This document shows positions 11,495-24,393 of a stretch of DNA of 50,000 nt, piece by piece. Position 1 is the stretch's first letter. Each line of letters begins with the position of its first letter. A program made the position numbers and the translations under genes. Under the pieces are notes generated by a model. That model saw only the letters and a list, made by a program, of their open reading frames with translations, ran no database searches and was not told where the DNA came from. This DNA is from Glandiceps talaboti (lineage: Eukaryota; Hemichordata; Enteropneusta; Spengelidae), in NCBI RefSeq assembly GCF_964340395.1, contig NC_135569.1, positions 8,354,040-8,404,039 on the forward strand. The letters run 5' to 3'.

Positions 11495-14400
11495 TTACTT
11501 ATTATCTTTCTCCTGACTGAGAATATCAGTACTGTTACTCCTTTGTTTACGATATTGAACTTCAACTATGACATACAGAATGATAGCCACAGGTTCCAGA
11601 AAAAGTAGTATATACAGTTTGGTAGATACACACATGAATAAACTCATTGCATAAGATAAAACTGCTCCACTTGAATAACAAAGATGAAAATTTGAAAAAG
11701 CTGCTGAAGACTTTTTCGGGAAAAGTACTCCAAAGAAAGCTGTAAAATGAATGGAAATTTAAAAAGATAAAATATAAATGCAAGTAATACTTATAGCTCC
11801 AGGGATAAAATAACACAAATGCAAGTAATTCTTACAGCTCCAGAGATAAGATAACACAAACGCAAGTAATACTTAGCTCCAGGGATAAGATAACACAAAT
11901 GCAAGTAATACTTATAGCTCTAGGGATAAGATTACACAAATGCAAGTAATACTTATAGCTCCAGGGATAAGACTATACACAAATGCAAGTAATACTTATA
12001 GCTCCAGGGATAAGATAACACAAATGCAAGTAATACTTATAGCTCCAGGGATAAGATAACACAAATGCAAGTAATACTTATAGCTCCAGGGATAAGATTA
12101 TACACAAATGCAAGTAATACTTATAGCTCCAGGGATAAGATAACACAAATGCAAATAATACTTATAGCTCCAGGGATAAGATTATACACAAATGCAAGTA
12201 ATATTTATAGCTCCAGGGATAAGATTATACACAAATGCAAGTAATACTTATAGCTCCTGAGATAAAATAACACAAATGCAAGTAATACTTATAGCTCCAG
12301 GGATAAGATAACACAAATGCAAGTAATACTTATAGCTCCAGGAATAAAATAATACAAAATGCAAGTAATCCTTACAGCTCCAGAGATAAGATAACACAAA
12401 TGCAAGTAATACTTATAGCTCCAGGAATAAAATAATACAAAATGCAAGTAATCCTTACAGCTCCAGAGATAAGATAACACAAAAGCAAGTAATACTTATA
12501 GCTCCAGAGATAAAATAACACAAATGCAAGTAATACTTATAGCTCCAGAGATAAAATAACACAAATGCAAGTAATACTTGTAGCTCCAGGGATAAGATTA
12601 TACACAAATGCAAGTAATACTTATAGCTCCAGGGATAACATAACACAATTGCAAGTAATACTTATAGCTCCAGGGATAAGACTATACACAAATGCAAGTA
12701 ATACTTATAGCTCCTGAGATAAGATAACACAAATGCAAGAACCTGCTGGGATTGATTGCCTTGGCTTATATAGGAGTATACTTACCTTGGCCTTGGGTAT
12801 ACGCAATAGCATCTTGAACTCCTAGCCCAGCTGAAAGAATAAAATACACCACCATGTGATTCTGATTTGGTTCCCATAGCAACATTGCAATAAGGACAAC
12901 AACATCAATGACAACTCCAAACACCATGACTGCAATCCTACCAGTGTACTTCACAATCATGCCACAGGAAAGAGACATTATAACTTGACAAAGACCATGT
13001 GCTACACACACATAACCCACATACTCTATTCCAATGCCACATGTTACATACGACTGGAAAGAAAAAGAAATGCAAAATAAATTTTTAGACACATAAAATT
13101 ACTGCGGACCCCTGCATGGGTGGATTTCAACTTTGTCCTCTCAACAAATGCTTAGACTTTTATATGAGAGGACAACAATGGAAATAAGTTGTTAAAACTT
13201 TTGTGTTATCCTCAGCAAAGGTATTCAGTGATGTATCTGTTTTGTCTTTTTTGTGAATGTGATAGTTGTATCGTATATCATGTTATATCATTTGCTCAAT
13301 GACTCTGTATACTAAATTTAATTTCAAACCAACATGTGTTATTTTGAGATAATGATGGTAGACTGACAGATGGACAGATAGACAGACAGACAGATGCCTA
13401 TTATCTCTTAAGCTACCCCTTTGTTAGCAATGCAATGATTTGATTTGATTTGGCAAAAAAATAATCAGAAAACCACAAACTACTATTTTACATTAAATTT
13501 CAATATGTAGCTCATAAACAGAGTCAAATATATTGAATAAACTAAAGTAAACTATACGAACAAGATGAAAGATTGTACATCAAAGAAAACCATCAAACAC
13601 ATTCCATTTTTTACACAGAAAATCATGATATAAGATACAAAGAGTTCACAAGAATTTTTTTTTTTTTTAAAAACGAAGTAAAATCTTCATGACCAAAAAC
13701 GGTTACAACTGAACACACCTCAATGAACACTGTTGAATTGGTTGATATAAGAGTGAGGTGTTTCTCTCCTATCATGGTAAGAACATTTCAAAGTTGATGA
13801 CAATAGTCTTAGACATTGTGCTTTACCTTGAGCTTATCTACTATGGTAGTAGTCTTGTAAAAAGACCTCAGGTGTTGGCCCTGAAGGTTGCCGAACAGGA
13901 TGATTTAACAGTACACAGGGTGCACTTGCTATAAATGCCAACTATTGCACAGTTGGTGCAAAGTGGTATTTGGTTGCTTGAAATATCAGAAGAAAGCCCA
14001 AAGGTCTAGCAGCTAGACCAGTCTACTGGCAGTATATATGACACCACAATCATTGTCCTCCCTGGATGTAATCTAGTGTTGTGGCATCATAGATCCTCTG
14101 AGTCGAGTAGGAGGGATATCTATTGAAACTCGGTAACAGCTAATTTACTAACCTACCAAAGTAAAATCTCCTCTGATGACACCCATATGGAGTCCAGCAG
14201 ACAAAATAATAGGTGAAACCAGCCATAGACGATAATCTTTCCACAAACGTATTGTTGCTGCAGCAGCTCCAAGGACAGGAACACTTTTCCGAACTTCCTT
14301 TTCTCTTGGTAATTTGTCCAGGAAAAACACAATAAGTAAAATAGCCAATGCACTTAATGTTGTATAGATGGCTAAAACAATCGCAGTGATACTCCTTGGT

Positions 14401-15233
14401 GGAGGATTACAATATGTTGTGATGTTGCCACTTGTTTCTTTACAGTCATTTGCACCACAAGTGTACATAGATTCTATCAATTCAGGAGCTGTGTGGTTAT
14501 AGGTCAGTAATTTCTTATAAACAGTTGAAGATATTAGATTACCAGAAATACGTGCAAAATAAAACATTCCTGTAAAGGTGCCAAAGAATTTCCCTTGTAC
14601 TGCATCTGCTGTGTCTTTGGTTACCTCAGAATGCATTCTAGCAATGGATGTGATGTATGTACTCTCAGATGTCCACATTGGTGCTGCAGCACAACCCTCT
14701 AAAAGTGCACCTGGAATAAGTGTATACCAGTGAGGGTAAAAGTTTAAGAGAATATAAATTGTATAACAAGACATACAAGAAGCCAGTGTCCATTTTGTGC
14801 CTAGGAGACGTATGACAAGAGCTGAGAAGAAGAGACTTGACACAATCATACCCAGATAGATTGTAAGAAGTGATGCCATTCCGAGGCCTTGTACACAATT
14901 AATACTACTTTGTAATGCCTCCAATCCAGCATATGCAGAAAAATTTAATAAAAATGCAGTACCTAGTAATAATAGATTCTTCCAATTACGCTGTTTGATT
15001 TCTTTGCATTGATGAGCTGTCCTATCAACAGATGGTATATCTTTAACCACTCCATTTTCAGAAGAGAAACCAACCACTGGATTTGAAGGAAGTAGTTTAT
15101 GATCTTGGGGTAAACTGCATTCCTCATCAAGATCAGGTCCCTCATTAGGCTCCATGGCAACACTATCATCATTTTCATCATGAGTTGCCAAAGGAGCAAC
15201 CATTTCTTGGAAAGTTCCTTTTTCACCTTGCAT
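11495..15233 (-). CDS. UNC93A-like: UNC93A-like multi-pass membrane protein
   Basis: There are three coding exons on the minus strand: 15233-14157, 13053-12786 and 11739-11495 (stop TAA at 11497-11495). The phases fit (1077, 268 and 245 nt), giving 529 residues. Matches to the UNC93 family run in order: NFSAYAGLEALQSS in the first helix, WYTLIPGALLEG, the CGANDC loop motif, SYVTCGIGIEYVGYVCV, YTGRIAVMV, MLLWEPNQNHMVVYFILSAG, and FFGVLFPKKSSAAFSNFH. The last exon carries the final helix. UNC93 proteins are MFS-like, about 11-12 helices; the UNC-93 subfamily modulates K2P potassium channels and UNC93B1 traffics TLRs, while UNC93A's own role is unsettled. An N-terminal hydrophilic, acidic extension of about 82 residues is absent from the human UNC93A sequence I recall. 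ATG 15233 is preceded by an in-frame TGA and by a short out-of-frame upstream ORF. Confidence 0.9.
11766..12750. repeat. 41-bp minisatellite filling the last UNC93A-like intron
   Basis: Roughly two dozen units of about 41-44 bp (core GCAAGTAATACTTATAGCTC plus CAGGGATAAGATAACACAAA) lie between the donor at 12785 and the acceptor near 11740 of the minus-strand gene. Units vary at a few positions (AGATAACAC versus AGATTATACAC; CCAGGG versus CCTGAG), and some variants recur in blocks. It makes up most of the 1046-bp intron. Open frames on the minus strand here are repeat artefacts. Confidence 0.9.
13054..14156. other. First coding intron of the UNC93A-like gene
   Basis: Minus-strand intron with donor GTAGGT (14156-14151) and acceptor TTTCTTTCCAG (ending at 13054). 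It contains a short GACA run (about 13376-13392) and a T-rich run near 13657-13668. No other feature is evident. Confidence 0.7.
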
Positions 15234-15298
15234 CTTGTTTCAGATTTTTCCTAGACTGTTTAGGTTTTCTTTGTGACAAATCCTGTTGCAGCATCCTA
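15167..15298 (-). promoter_or_regulatory. UNC93A-like 5' leader with upstream ORF
   Basis: On the minus strand a likely acceptor (ACTTTTTAG) precedes GATGCTGCAACAGG, beginning near 15298. That ATG opens a 23-codon frame (MLQQDLSQRKPKQSRKNLKQ...) which terminates with TGA just inside the main ORF, out of frame with ATG 15233. If transcribed as drawn, it could restrain translation of the main ORF. Confidence 0.4.
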
Positions 15299-16042
15299 AA
15301 AAGTAAGAATTAAATGCATATTATCTCAAGTCAAACACACAAACAAAAAAATGAGATTTTTTTAACTGGATTATTGTCTACAAGCTTGTAGCAAACTTGC
15401 AACTTTTGTATCATTGGTTCTTAGATGTCAAAATATGAGTAAAAATGTCCAAACTTGCCATCAATCTTCACAATATTTCATAAATCCTGATTGTTCCACA
15501 TAACAAAAGCCTGTGTCTCTGCCACTGATTCTGCAGTGCTCAAGATATCAAGTAATAAAGTTAAAACTTTCCCAATCTTTATTATTTTTCATGAATTATG
15601 TTTGAGGAAGTATAATTATATTATTCCCAATATTTTTCTTCATTCTGCCAGAAAATACTCATGACCCAAAGGGTTTGTCACTACTTGTCTAGTAGTTCCT
15701 AGTGACAAGGGCCCATTTATTGGTCACTTGTATTTTCCTTTGCTGAACAAAAGAAAAATATTGGGATATAATATCTAATTATTTTACATCATACTATAAA
15801 TACTGAATTAAGGCAACATTTTTATGGAGCTGATAACCTAACTCTATCATCTTTTTTCTAAATTCTTTTATGAATTAAAATAAAAAATTCAATAATGGCA
15901 CGACCTGTCACCTCCCCCACCCCCCACCCCCACACAAATTATATTTAAATAACACGTATTAATAATACAATTCAATATATTTAGGTAAACATGTAGTTGT
16001 ATTTCAACATTTTTTTTTAGAACTTTGCCTATTAATATTCCT

Positions 16043-16158
16043 AGCCTATTTACGGTGCTTTACGCCGACGGTACATTCCGTAAATTTTGTTCAATCTCTT
16101 GTCTTGTCTTGTCTTGTCTTGTCTTATCTCTCATCACCATCGCCGTAAACAGGCTATA
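16043..16158. repeat. Inverted repeat enclosing a (TCTTG)n run
   Basis: AGCCTATTTACGG (about 16044) pairs with CCGTAAACAGGCT (about 16144). The interior holds several TCTTG pentamers (16098-16128). It looks like a small foldback element. Confidence 0.5.
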
Positions 16159-16314
16159 TTCCTGGCAATATTTTTCTTTTTTATAAAACTCATCTACACT
16201 TCCACTCTTGAATATATGATGCGGTGTATTTTTATTACCTATTATGGTCTGCAGATATAATAAAACATGAAAAATCGCTGAAGTGGTAACACAACACTGC
16301 ATGACGCGACGATT

Positions 16315-16445
16315 GTGAGTTGTAGCAACCCTCGCGAGATTTCCTATACTCGTGAATTTCGAGAACCCAAGCAAAAACATCAACAATCATGAAAACGAAC
16401 GCATTTCTGTATATTAAAAAGCGATCAACGACGCCATTTTAACAT
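16315..16445 (-). promoter_or_regulatory. Candidate promoter for the UNC93A-like gene
   Basis: Read on the minus strand, AAAATGGCGTC (about 16442-16432) matches a YY1 element. Further downstream, AATCTCGCGAGG (about 16342-16331) matches the TCTCGCGAGA element at nine of ten positions. Both are typical of core promoters of housekeeping genes in animals. They lie about 1.1 kb upstream of the UNC93A-like leader exon. This is inference from motifs alone. Confidence 0.35.
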
Positions 16446-17857
16446 AGATGGTTAGGTACTGCTTGCGAATCATAATATGAACGTAGCACGATGCATTTCA
16501 TAGAAGTTTTGGAAAATATTATTTAAAATTTCGTAGGTATGTACACACGAGTTCGATCATTCTGTCGACTGCACTTGCAAAGGTCAATTTTTGCACCCGT
16601 CGATGTGTACATATATATATACCTTATATATAGCTTTCTCACATTGTATACTCTGACTCTGCTGTACAAGTTGTACCATAATATTAACCACTGGCACCTT
16701 CTCAGTATGCATGTTTTGCTTATTACATCTGTCGAGTTGTGTACATGTAAATTTGTAATCACAAGCTCTGGGAAATGATCGACGTCTTTGTATTAAAGTG
16801 TAAAACTGTAACCCAAGGTCGTGCAGTTTCGACCTCGAGTAACTACGTATTATGTACCACACATGTGGTACGGCCCAGTCGAAAGACTACGGCAACAAAA
16901 AGGATCGAGTAAACAAGAATACTGTTCAATGTAAAAACAATAATACCTACCCTCATCTGCGAATTTTCGAATGTTCACCGCTCCTTTACTTTCAACTCGG
17001 ACGGCACATGTGTGACATACCACCCAGCAATGGATACATTCAGGCGACCTACATTTGTCCTTCTATCACGCTAACATTTGCCTAGGGGGTCTGATGACTG
17101 GTCTAGTCTGTATTATCACCACTATACATTGCAATTTTTCATTTACATGACGAGTGTGCTGCGCAATGTGATATGAAGTAAATTTTGGCTTTTGGCCGTG
17201 AGTAACTTGTCATTGATATATTTGCTTAACGATTTTAACCCCCCCCCCCCGATAAAATCAAGTACAATATGCGTTTTCAATATTGAGGTATAAGGTCATT
17301 TCTTCAAGTTCAAATGTAATTTCTCGAAGTTATTTAGCCACTGTAAACCCATATGTGTTCACAACTTTGAACCGTACTGCAAAACGGTTTATCAAATTGA
17401 AACTGTGTTGCATATTGCTACAGAACAAACTTTCAGTTATAGGTTTTTGTCAACGTCATATTAAGATTTACGATTTGTGGTCGAAGATGCAAGATTTTAA
17501 AATTGAGATACTATCTCATATCCAAGAATTATTAATGTGCGTTAACAATGTCGGAGATCTTGCTCGGCTAACAAGTGCCATATAAAAAAATATGAAACTT
17601 TGCGCGGTTCTCAAACCCCACAACGACAAATATATGTAAGGTTAAATTCAAACGACATCTCCAAATCAATTCCATTCACCACGTTATGAAGTTATCAATC
17701 ACAGAAACATTGTCATGCGCAGTAGAACAATTCAATGACTTGAAACAAAAGAGAATTCTGGTGTGGATTGCATCCCGGTGGTAGTGGAGTTACTTATACG
17801 CCGGTATAACAATGCCAAGGTCATCTTTGCTTATCTCATTTTTCGCACTGAATATAG

Positions 17858-18000
17858 AATAATACAATACAATACAATACAATACAATACAATACGATAC
17901 GATACGATACGATACGATACGATACGATACGATACGATACGACACGACACGACACGACACGACACGACACAATACAATACAATACAATACAATACAATAC
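17858..18000. repeat. Block-structured pentanucleotide array (AATAC/GATAC/GACAC)
   Basis: Runs of AATAC change to GATAC, then to GACAC, then return to AATAC. Each block is internally homogeneous and each step differs by a single transition. The same motif family occurs at 27257-27590 and 47593-47985. Confidence 0.95.
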
Positions 18001-20616
18001 ATCTTTATCCCAACGTGGGTAATTCTTTGTGCGGCAGTAGCAAAATAAAACCATACATGAAAAGATATTTAACAAGGTCACAATATACATTAAAATTCAT
18101 ACTGTAACAATAAATATCGTTCAAATACTAAGAGAAAGTCACAAATTAAAACAAAGGCAGACACATTAAAACAATGGAACAATGAGTTACTACTTATCAT
18201 TCCTGAAACGGTTCAGTAAAGAAATTGCTTCAGAATGAAAGAATATTTAGCTCTGTTGGTTTTTGTCGTTGGAGCTCTATATAGCGCACCGACGTGACGG
18301 GATGGTAAAACTTCAAAGTCATGGTGAAGCGGCAATCTGATTAAAATCCGATGTAGATGCGGCTAATCGTTCATTGTCAAAGTTTGCAAAGAAGTACATC
18401 TTGAGTTGACAAGCGCTGATGCATGGATGATCCACGTGGATGAGCTTATAAAGATGACTCAGTGCTGCTAAAAATATACATGCTGCCCCATGCAGTCTGT
18501 TTCCCTTTGACGCCTTCGCTATATGTCTGTCCTCCATCACTCCCTTTAAATGTGTCTCTTGGAAAGATCTCCCCGACTATCTTCCATTTCTTTTTCTCTC
18601 ACCCTCTCTTTTCTGTCAACCCCATCTCTCGCCGTGGCATGGGATTTTTCGAATAGTCATCATTTGTTAGAAATGGTCGTTGGTGGCGCCCTATACATTC
18701 TAAATACACGGCGGATTAAAGAAGATTCAGAGAAGATTGTCTCTTTCTCTATTCCGTGACGAGCAACCAATACTACACACGTGCACGTGGTTGGTATGTG
18801 CCATCGTTTATAGTAATACATACATATATGATCTAGATATGGTGCACGTCATTTTCTAGTAAAACTTTTAACATTCTCGACTTAATGTAAGAACTTGTTT
18901 ACGTTTCTGTGCCGTTATTGAACAAGGACTTTGAAAGCGGCTTTCAAAAGGTTGTCGTAGTGGAGATCACATTTAGAAAATGGAAAGTGAACAACATAAA
19001 ATCTACTAAAGGTAGAAACAGTTGCACACCTGTTACGCAACACAATTGACGCTGGAAGGGAACATTGAAAATAAATTCGCTAAAGATGCAGACAAAATCT
19101 GAATGCTTATACAATTTCATTATGGCATTGTCTAGATGATTCTTTAAACCAAAATATCCAAGATAGTAACACAGTGTACAATAGTCGCACACCAGTGATA
19201 TAAAATGATCGTTTACCGATGTTCACTCCGGGGGTGTTTAGTTTAGTTCAGTTAGGGATAGGGTGTGCATATTGTTGACTGGCAGTAATATCAAATCATG
19301 ACCAATTTGTGGGTTGTGGAGGGTCTATGGGTGAACGCTTCTATATAAAGAAGTCATAGTATAACGATTGGTTTCAAGAAAATTTTGAGCAAAACTGCTT
19401 TACTTTTTGGTGTCGGCTACAACGTAACTTGCTGTTCAATTGTTTTACACTTACAGATTGAAATACCGGCATTCCTGTCTATTACTTTGAAAACCTAGGA
19501 TTAGGAACCCCCCCCCCCCCTCTCAACAACAATTCTTTAACTTATCCAAATATCCACAAGAAATGTAAACAGTAGGACTTATTATCACAGATATTATGAT
19601 TATGACAGTTGTGCATTTATAACTTAAACATGCTTGCCAATGACGTCATTTACCAGACGACTAGTATGCTTGCAGTCGAGTCGGATCGAGTATTAAAGTT
19701 GGGACTCGATTCTGATTTTTTTCTCCAAAGTCAAATTCCGACAATCAGTCAAACAGGCTGAGCAATATGTAACATCTTATTTATTATTATCATATTCTGA
19801 TAAAATTAACTTTACATCAGCCGATAGATTATCCAACTTTCCGCCTTTTCTCTTCTGACTTTTATTTGTAAAGTCACGTCACTTGCACTGCCTAGCCTAC
19901 AAAGGGAAAAGCACAAGTTCATTGACCTTTTGCTTGAGTTAATAATGCACAAACAATTGAATGAGTATGGCTGACGTCCTTCGTGTTTCGTGTCAGGAAA
20001 TACACTTCTCCTAGACGTGGCGTTTTATCATGAAATTATCGAGTGTGGAACTTTATAACGAACCTCCATTCAGGTGAGATCTCTGTCTTCCAATATTTTC
20101 ACATAAAATGATATAAATTATCCAAAAGAGAGAGGAATTTCAGGCGGACATGATTTTGACGGATGCCATGGCCGATCTGTCCCTCCAATTGCCAACAAGT
20201 CAAAACGGTTCGTCAAAACAACAAATGAATGAAAATTTTGTGTATGTAGTCGTATTTTCATCATAAGCTCGGACAAATGTTCAAATATAGTTACTAATGT
20301 CCTAATTCTAGTCATCAGTACCTTGTGCCATTCCTTTGTCACTGATCCCATGGCTGGTATAACTTGTAATACCAGTGAGGGGAGTTGGTTGTTACTGTAA
20401 TATTCTGTTTATTTATGGACGGCGATAAGCCGTTCATTCAATCAGTGTCACTCGCAGCTGCTTCAAACATAGCATAGTCACTCACGAGGGGTTGACGTGT
20501 ACAAGTGTATTCCCTTGACATGCAAAGTCACCAACAAACATTAGCACTGATGTTTGTGCTAAGGACTTATATTAAATATTTACTCTGTGGTTTGCCTTTT
20601 CACGTACACGTAAAAC

Positions 20617-20727
20617 CCACAGACACTCGAATCAATCTGTATGATTTTTTTCGCCGTACCTTCATATGTTCTCTTATTTACTATACATTTAAAAAAATTC
20701 ATACAGATTGATTCGAGTGCCTGTGGT
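20617..20727. repeat. Near-perfect 35-bp inverted repeat
   Basis: The arms 20617-20650 and 20692-20727 contain CACTCGAATCAATCTGTATG and its reverse complement. They differ at about two positions and are separated by about 41 bp of AT-rich sequence. It is consistent with a short foldback MITE. Confidence 0.75.
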
Positions 20728-20951
20728 AAAACCCATCCAGTCTTTTCTGAGGTATTTCTGTTGTCAGGTGCTAACAACATGTAACGTCACCACAAAGGCG
20801 TCATACATACAATGTATCAGTGCATGCATAGAGAAATGTCAATTTATTGTTGGGGTGGATCTGTATACATGTAGATTTCACTTTCAGACATAAATGACAA
20901 GACACCTTTATATGAGTCAACCATTGTAAATTTCATTATATTTATAATTTA

Positions 20952-21319
20952 AGGCCTAAAAAATAATTGTTTGGTTCCAGTTACCCAACCCCACCTAGCT
21001 TTTCACTGCCGACCCTGAACTTTTTTTTATGTATTCGAGAGAGAAAAAAAATTGTGAAGTCTGACCAGAAATAGTGGATGCGGAAACTGACATCAACTTA
21101 AAAAGACAAAGTGAAACCATTCTTCCAATCTGTAATGGCTGTACATCTGATAGGAAGAAATAAACAACACAGAGATCATTTGAAAAGCAATGAAAAACCT
21201 GAAAAAAAAACCTGAACACAGAAAAAAAAATATAATAAAATAAAATAAAAACTCTACCTACCCCACCTATTCGAAAATTGAGCATAATCAGAACCACACA
21301 ATTTTTTTATTAGGCCTAA
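20952..21319 (+). mobile_element. MITE family A, copy 1 (full length, TIRs)
   Basis: It starts with AGGCCTAAAAAATAATTG..GGTTCC and ends with GGAACCACACAAT-like sequence followed by TTTTTTTATTAGGCCTAA, so about 27 bp at each end are inverted repeats. The interior (CCCACCTAG, then AAATAGTGGATG, then CCAATCTGTAATGGCTGTAC) is shared with copies at 24394, 38272 and 40449. No transposase is encoded. Confidence 0.8.
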
Positions 21320-22474
21320 TATCAAACATCATTAGAAAATTGTTTTGTATTGTATTTGATTGTATTTTCACCATTGTGTATGAATATTAAATATCACTGA
21401 CAATAGAGGTAGCATGGTGAAGGACATTATAAATTGGTGTGAGTTAAAGAGACATCATGTCCTGCCTCTTGAATAAAATAAACATAACCTCAATACATTT
21501 TTAAGTGATCAACATAACTCTTAGCAGGAAAGTATCAAAAAAGTTGCAAAATCTGAATATTAATTTTATAAAAATTAAATGAAACATACTAAAATGAAAG
21601 AGTGTTATTAAACACATGTATTCTCTTTCATACATGTAGATATTGTAACCTTCTTGTCATAGTCTACTGGCTACTCTAAAAACTAACTTCATTCCTGGAA
21701 GAAAAAGTTTAGTATAATTGTTTAATGAAATAAAAATTGAGAAAATGTTGATGCAAGACATTGATGTACTGGTATGTTGTGTTTTATCAACTAATGGTAC
21801 ATTTGTGTACAGATAATGTACTCATTTGATGATTTGTATGCATGTATAAAGTGATATCTTCAGTTTTGTATAATTATGTAATTCTACTAATTTTTATTAA
21901 AGTTAATTCATTGCTATGTTATACTCAGAAATATGCCTTTGACAAGCCATTAGTTCTTCTGACCAAGTGATTTTCCCTCAATTTCCCACACTGTTAATTA
22001 AACTTATATATAGATACACTTTTTGACATTTTTTTTACTTGCCTTTGCATAAAAGTTTTTTTCTTTAAATAATATACTTTCCACTTACCTCAATGTACAT
22101 GTAGATACATTTTGTATTCTTTTCAGTATTTATCAACATTCCTTTTCTATGCCATGACTTGCGTAGTTTGGTTCCACATCTCCATCATCATAAATGACAG
22201 CCTCTTTTACCGCACTATCTAAAAGGGTCTTGATATTTCACAGTGTGATGGAAAAAATATCAGTTCTCGTTTGCAAGAATGCTTAATTCTGACTGTTGTC
22301 ACTTTCACACAGCAACAACAATCAGAATTGAGTCTGATTCAGTCATGGACACGTAAGCACGGCAACACACACATCTTGTGTGATGTCATCATGATGGGTG
22401 AGAGGTGTCAACTATTTGCTATGTCTCTGCTCTTTATATCAACCACCCTGTCACATATTTGATACAGTGTGGCA

Positions 22475-22735
22475 GTATAGTATGATACAATGTTACATAG
22501 CTATCACAGTACACAGTAGTATGATACAATGTTACATAGCTATCACAGTACACAGTAGTATGATACAATGTTACATAGCTATCACAGTATACAGTAGTAT
22601 GATACAATGTTACATAGCTATCACAGTATACAGTAGTATGATACAATGTTACACAGCTATCACCGAATACAGTAGTATGATACAATGTTACATACATGTA
22701 GCTATCACAGTATAGATGTGGTATGATGCAACATA
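22475..22735. repeat. 39-bp tandem repeat, about six to seven copies
   Basis: The unit contains AGTATGATACAATGTTACAT and AGCTATCACAGTACACAGT. The period of 39 (13 codons) keeps frames open on both strands. I regard the resulting open frames (22398-22715 plus, 22434-22697 minus) as artefacts. Confidence 0.85.
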
Positions 22736-22842
22736 CACTGTAGCCTTTTTTTTATATCAGTATACATTTGTATACCTGATAGTGTGATACAATCTTTGAA
22801 TGTAGCCACTTTTTGTATCCCAGTTATGGGATATCCATAGTG

Positions 22843-23643
22843 TTCAAGAATGAATTGATTTCCCATCATGCACAGCAAGAGCTAACATATCCCTTTTTAA
22901 CACCTATCACATCCTTGACATTGACAAAGACAACGACACATACTAATGTATGAAACTTTACCTTCTACATACAGCATATTGAGTGCTATGTGCCTTACAG
23001 TGATATAAACAGTGATCCATAGTCCACATTATGACCAGTCTGTGCATGTAAAGTTAATTCATTCCAGTTTATCTCCCTCTATTCACAACTACAAGTCCAG
23101 CATAAAAAGACTATTATATGATTGGATTACTTCAAGTAATACTTTGTCTTTCAGTCACTGTGTGAAATAAATCATATTCTTTGTACATGCACCATATGCT
23201 TGGTACTGACAATAGTCACCACTGGTGGATATTTTTACCCTGAAAAGCAAAGATTTAATGACACAGGTGAAATCTGTTGTCAGTTAAAGTAGAAAACCAT
23301 TAATTTAGACCACAGATGTGCCTCGGTGATGTTAATGCTGTACCTGTAAATAGAACATCGTAGTATTACTTTTCACTTCAATAGGGATGTGCTACCTTAT
23401 ATTTGAACAAGTAGTCAGTAACAACAGTTTAAAATTCACTTATGAGATTTTATCGCAATTTTTGCCCAGGACTATGGATCACTGTTTATATCACTGTACG
23501 GCACACAGTACTCAATATGCTATATTTGGAAGGTAAGGTTTCGTACATCATGTGTCAGTTTTCTTTGTCAAGGATGTGATAGGCGTTGAAAAGGGACACG
23601 TTGGCTCTTGCTGTAAATGATGGAAAATCAATTCATTCTTGTA
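22843..23643. mobile_element. Foldback element with arms of about 180 bp
   Basis: The left arm 22843-23028 is an imperfect reverse complement of the right arm 23466-23643. Shared segments include CAAGAATGAATTGATT at the outer ends, CCTATCACATCCTTGACA, and CAGTGATATAAACAGTGATC. The roughly 440-bp spacer has no open frame of interest. Confidence 0.8.
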
Positions 23644-24296
23644 CACTGTTCTGTGGTGAAGTTTAGAATCTTGGTATCAGATGTGGAGAAATCTAGTGAA
23701 CTTGAAAAAGTTTCACTATTCACTAAATTGTAATTTGTGCTTGTTGTAAGGCTTTCAAAATATGCATTTTGAACGTACATGTACAAAGTAGTATACATGT
23801 ACACGTATCTACACAATGTAAATGTACATAGGTTGATGGACAGAAAGACTGTCATGTTGTACAAAGGTGATGGTGTATATACACCTACATGTACATGTAC
23901 ACCTAAGAATGTAATAAGCAGTTTTATATTCATACATTGTATATTTGACCATGCATTAGGCCCCCCAAAAAGAGAGAAATGTTTCTGGTCAGGACAGTTT
24001 GTCTAAAGTGGTGTGATGATGCGAATTTCTAAAAAAAAATAATTCTCAACAAACCTGTCACTCAATCTACTATTTATAGCAGTTACTGTTCTTTTTAGTA
24101 CTTCAGAGCAAGTGTGTATGTGGGGCAGATGTCATTTGCTTGTTGGCTCTGCAGTTGTCTTCACTTAAGTAGGGAGGGTTATTTTTGTGTTTCTCCCCAG
24201 ATCTGCAGACTGCATGTGCTGGACAAACACACACAAAAAAAAGACCGAAGCGAGGGTATTTAAGTGATGCACATGCTGACCAGAAACGATTCTTTC

Positions 24297-24343
24297 TTTC
24301 TTTCTTTTTTTTTTTTTTTTTTTTTTTTGGGGGGGGGGGGGGG
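24297..24343. repeat. Poly-T/poly-G tract
   Basis: TTTC units lead into about 21 T and then about 14 G, in an otherwise ordinary intergenic region. It could form non-B structure and is prone to assembly error. Confidence 0.85.
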
Positions 24344-24393
24344 CTTAATTTGGCATTTATCACACTGAACTGTGCATTTGATTACAACTACAT

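Larger units (their letters stand above)
15300..20100. other. Gene-poor stretch upstream of the UNC93A-like gene
   Basis: Apart from the motifs and repeats listed separately, I find no exon with credible splice sites and protein-like content. Short C runs (about 17240 and 19510) and AT-rich DNA dominate. Open frames such as 16539-16778 and 18462-18759 have no recognisable similarity. Confidence 0.4.

Noticed and set aside
12766-13092. Independent 108-codon gene on the minus strand
   Set aside because: It is the second coding exon of the UNC93A-like gene with intron bases read through at both ends.
20118-20351. Minus-strand open frame of 77 codons
   Set aside because: No similarity I recognise, no credible splice context, and AT-rich surroundings typical of chance frames.
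22398-22715. Open frames on both strands with a 13-residue repeat
   Set aside because: A 39-bp tandem repeat divisible by three keeps both strands open; there are no splice sites or family similarity.
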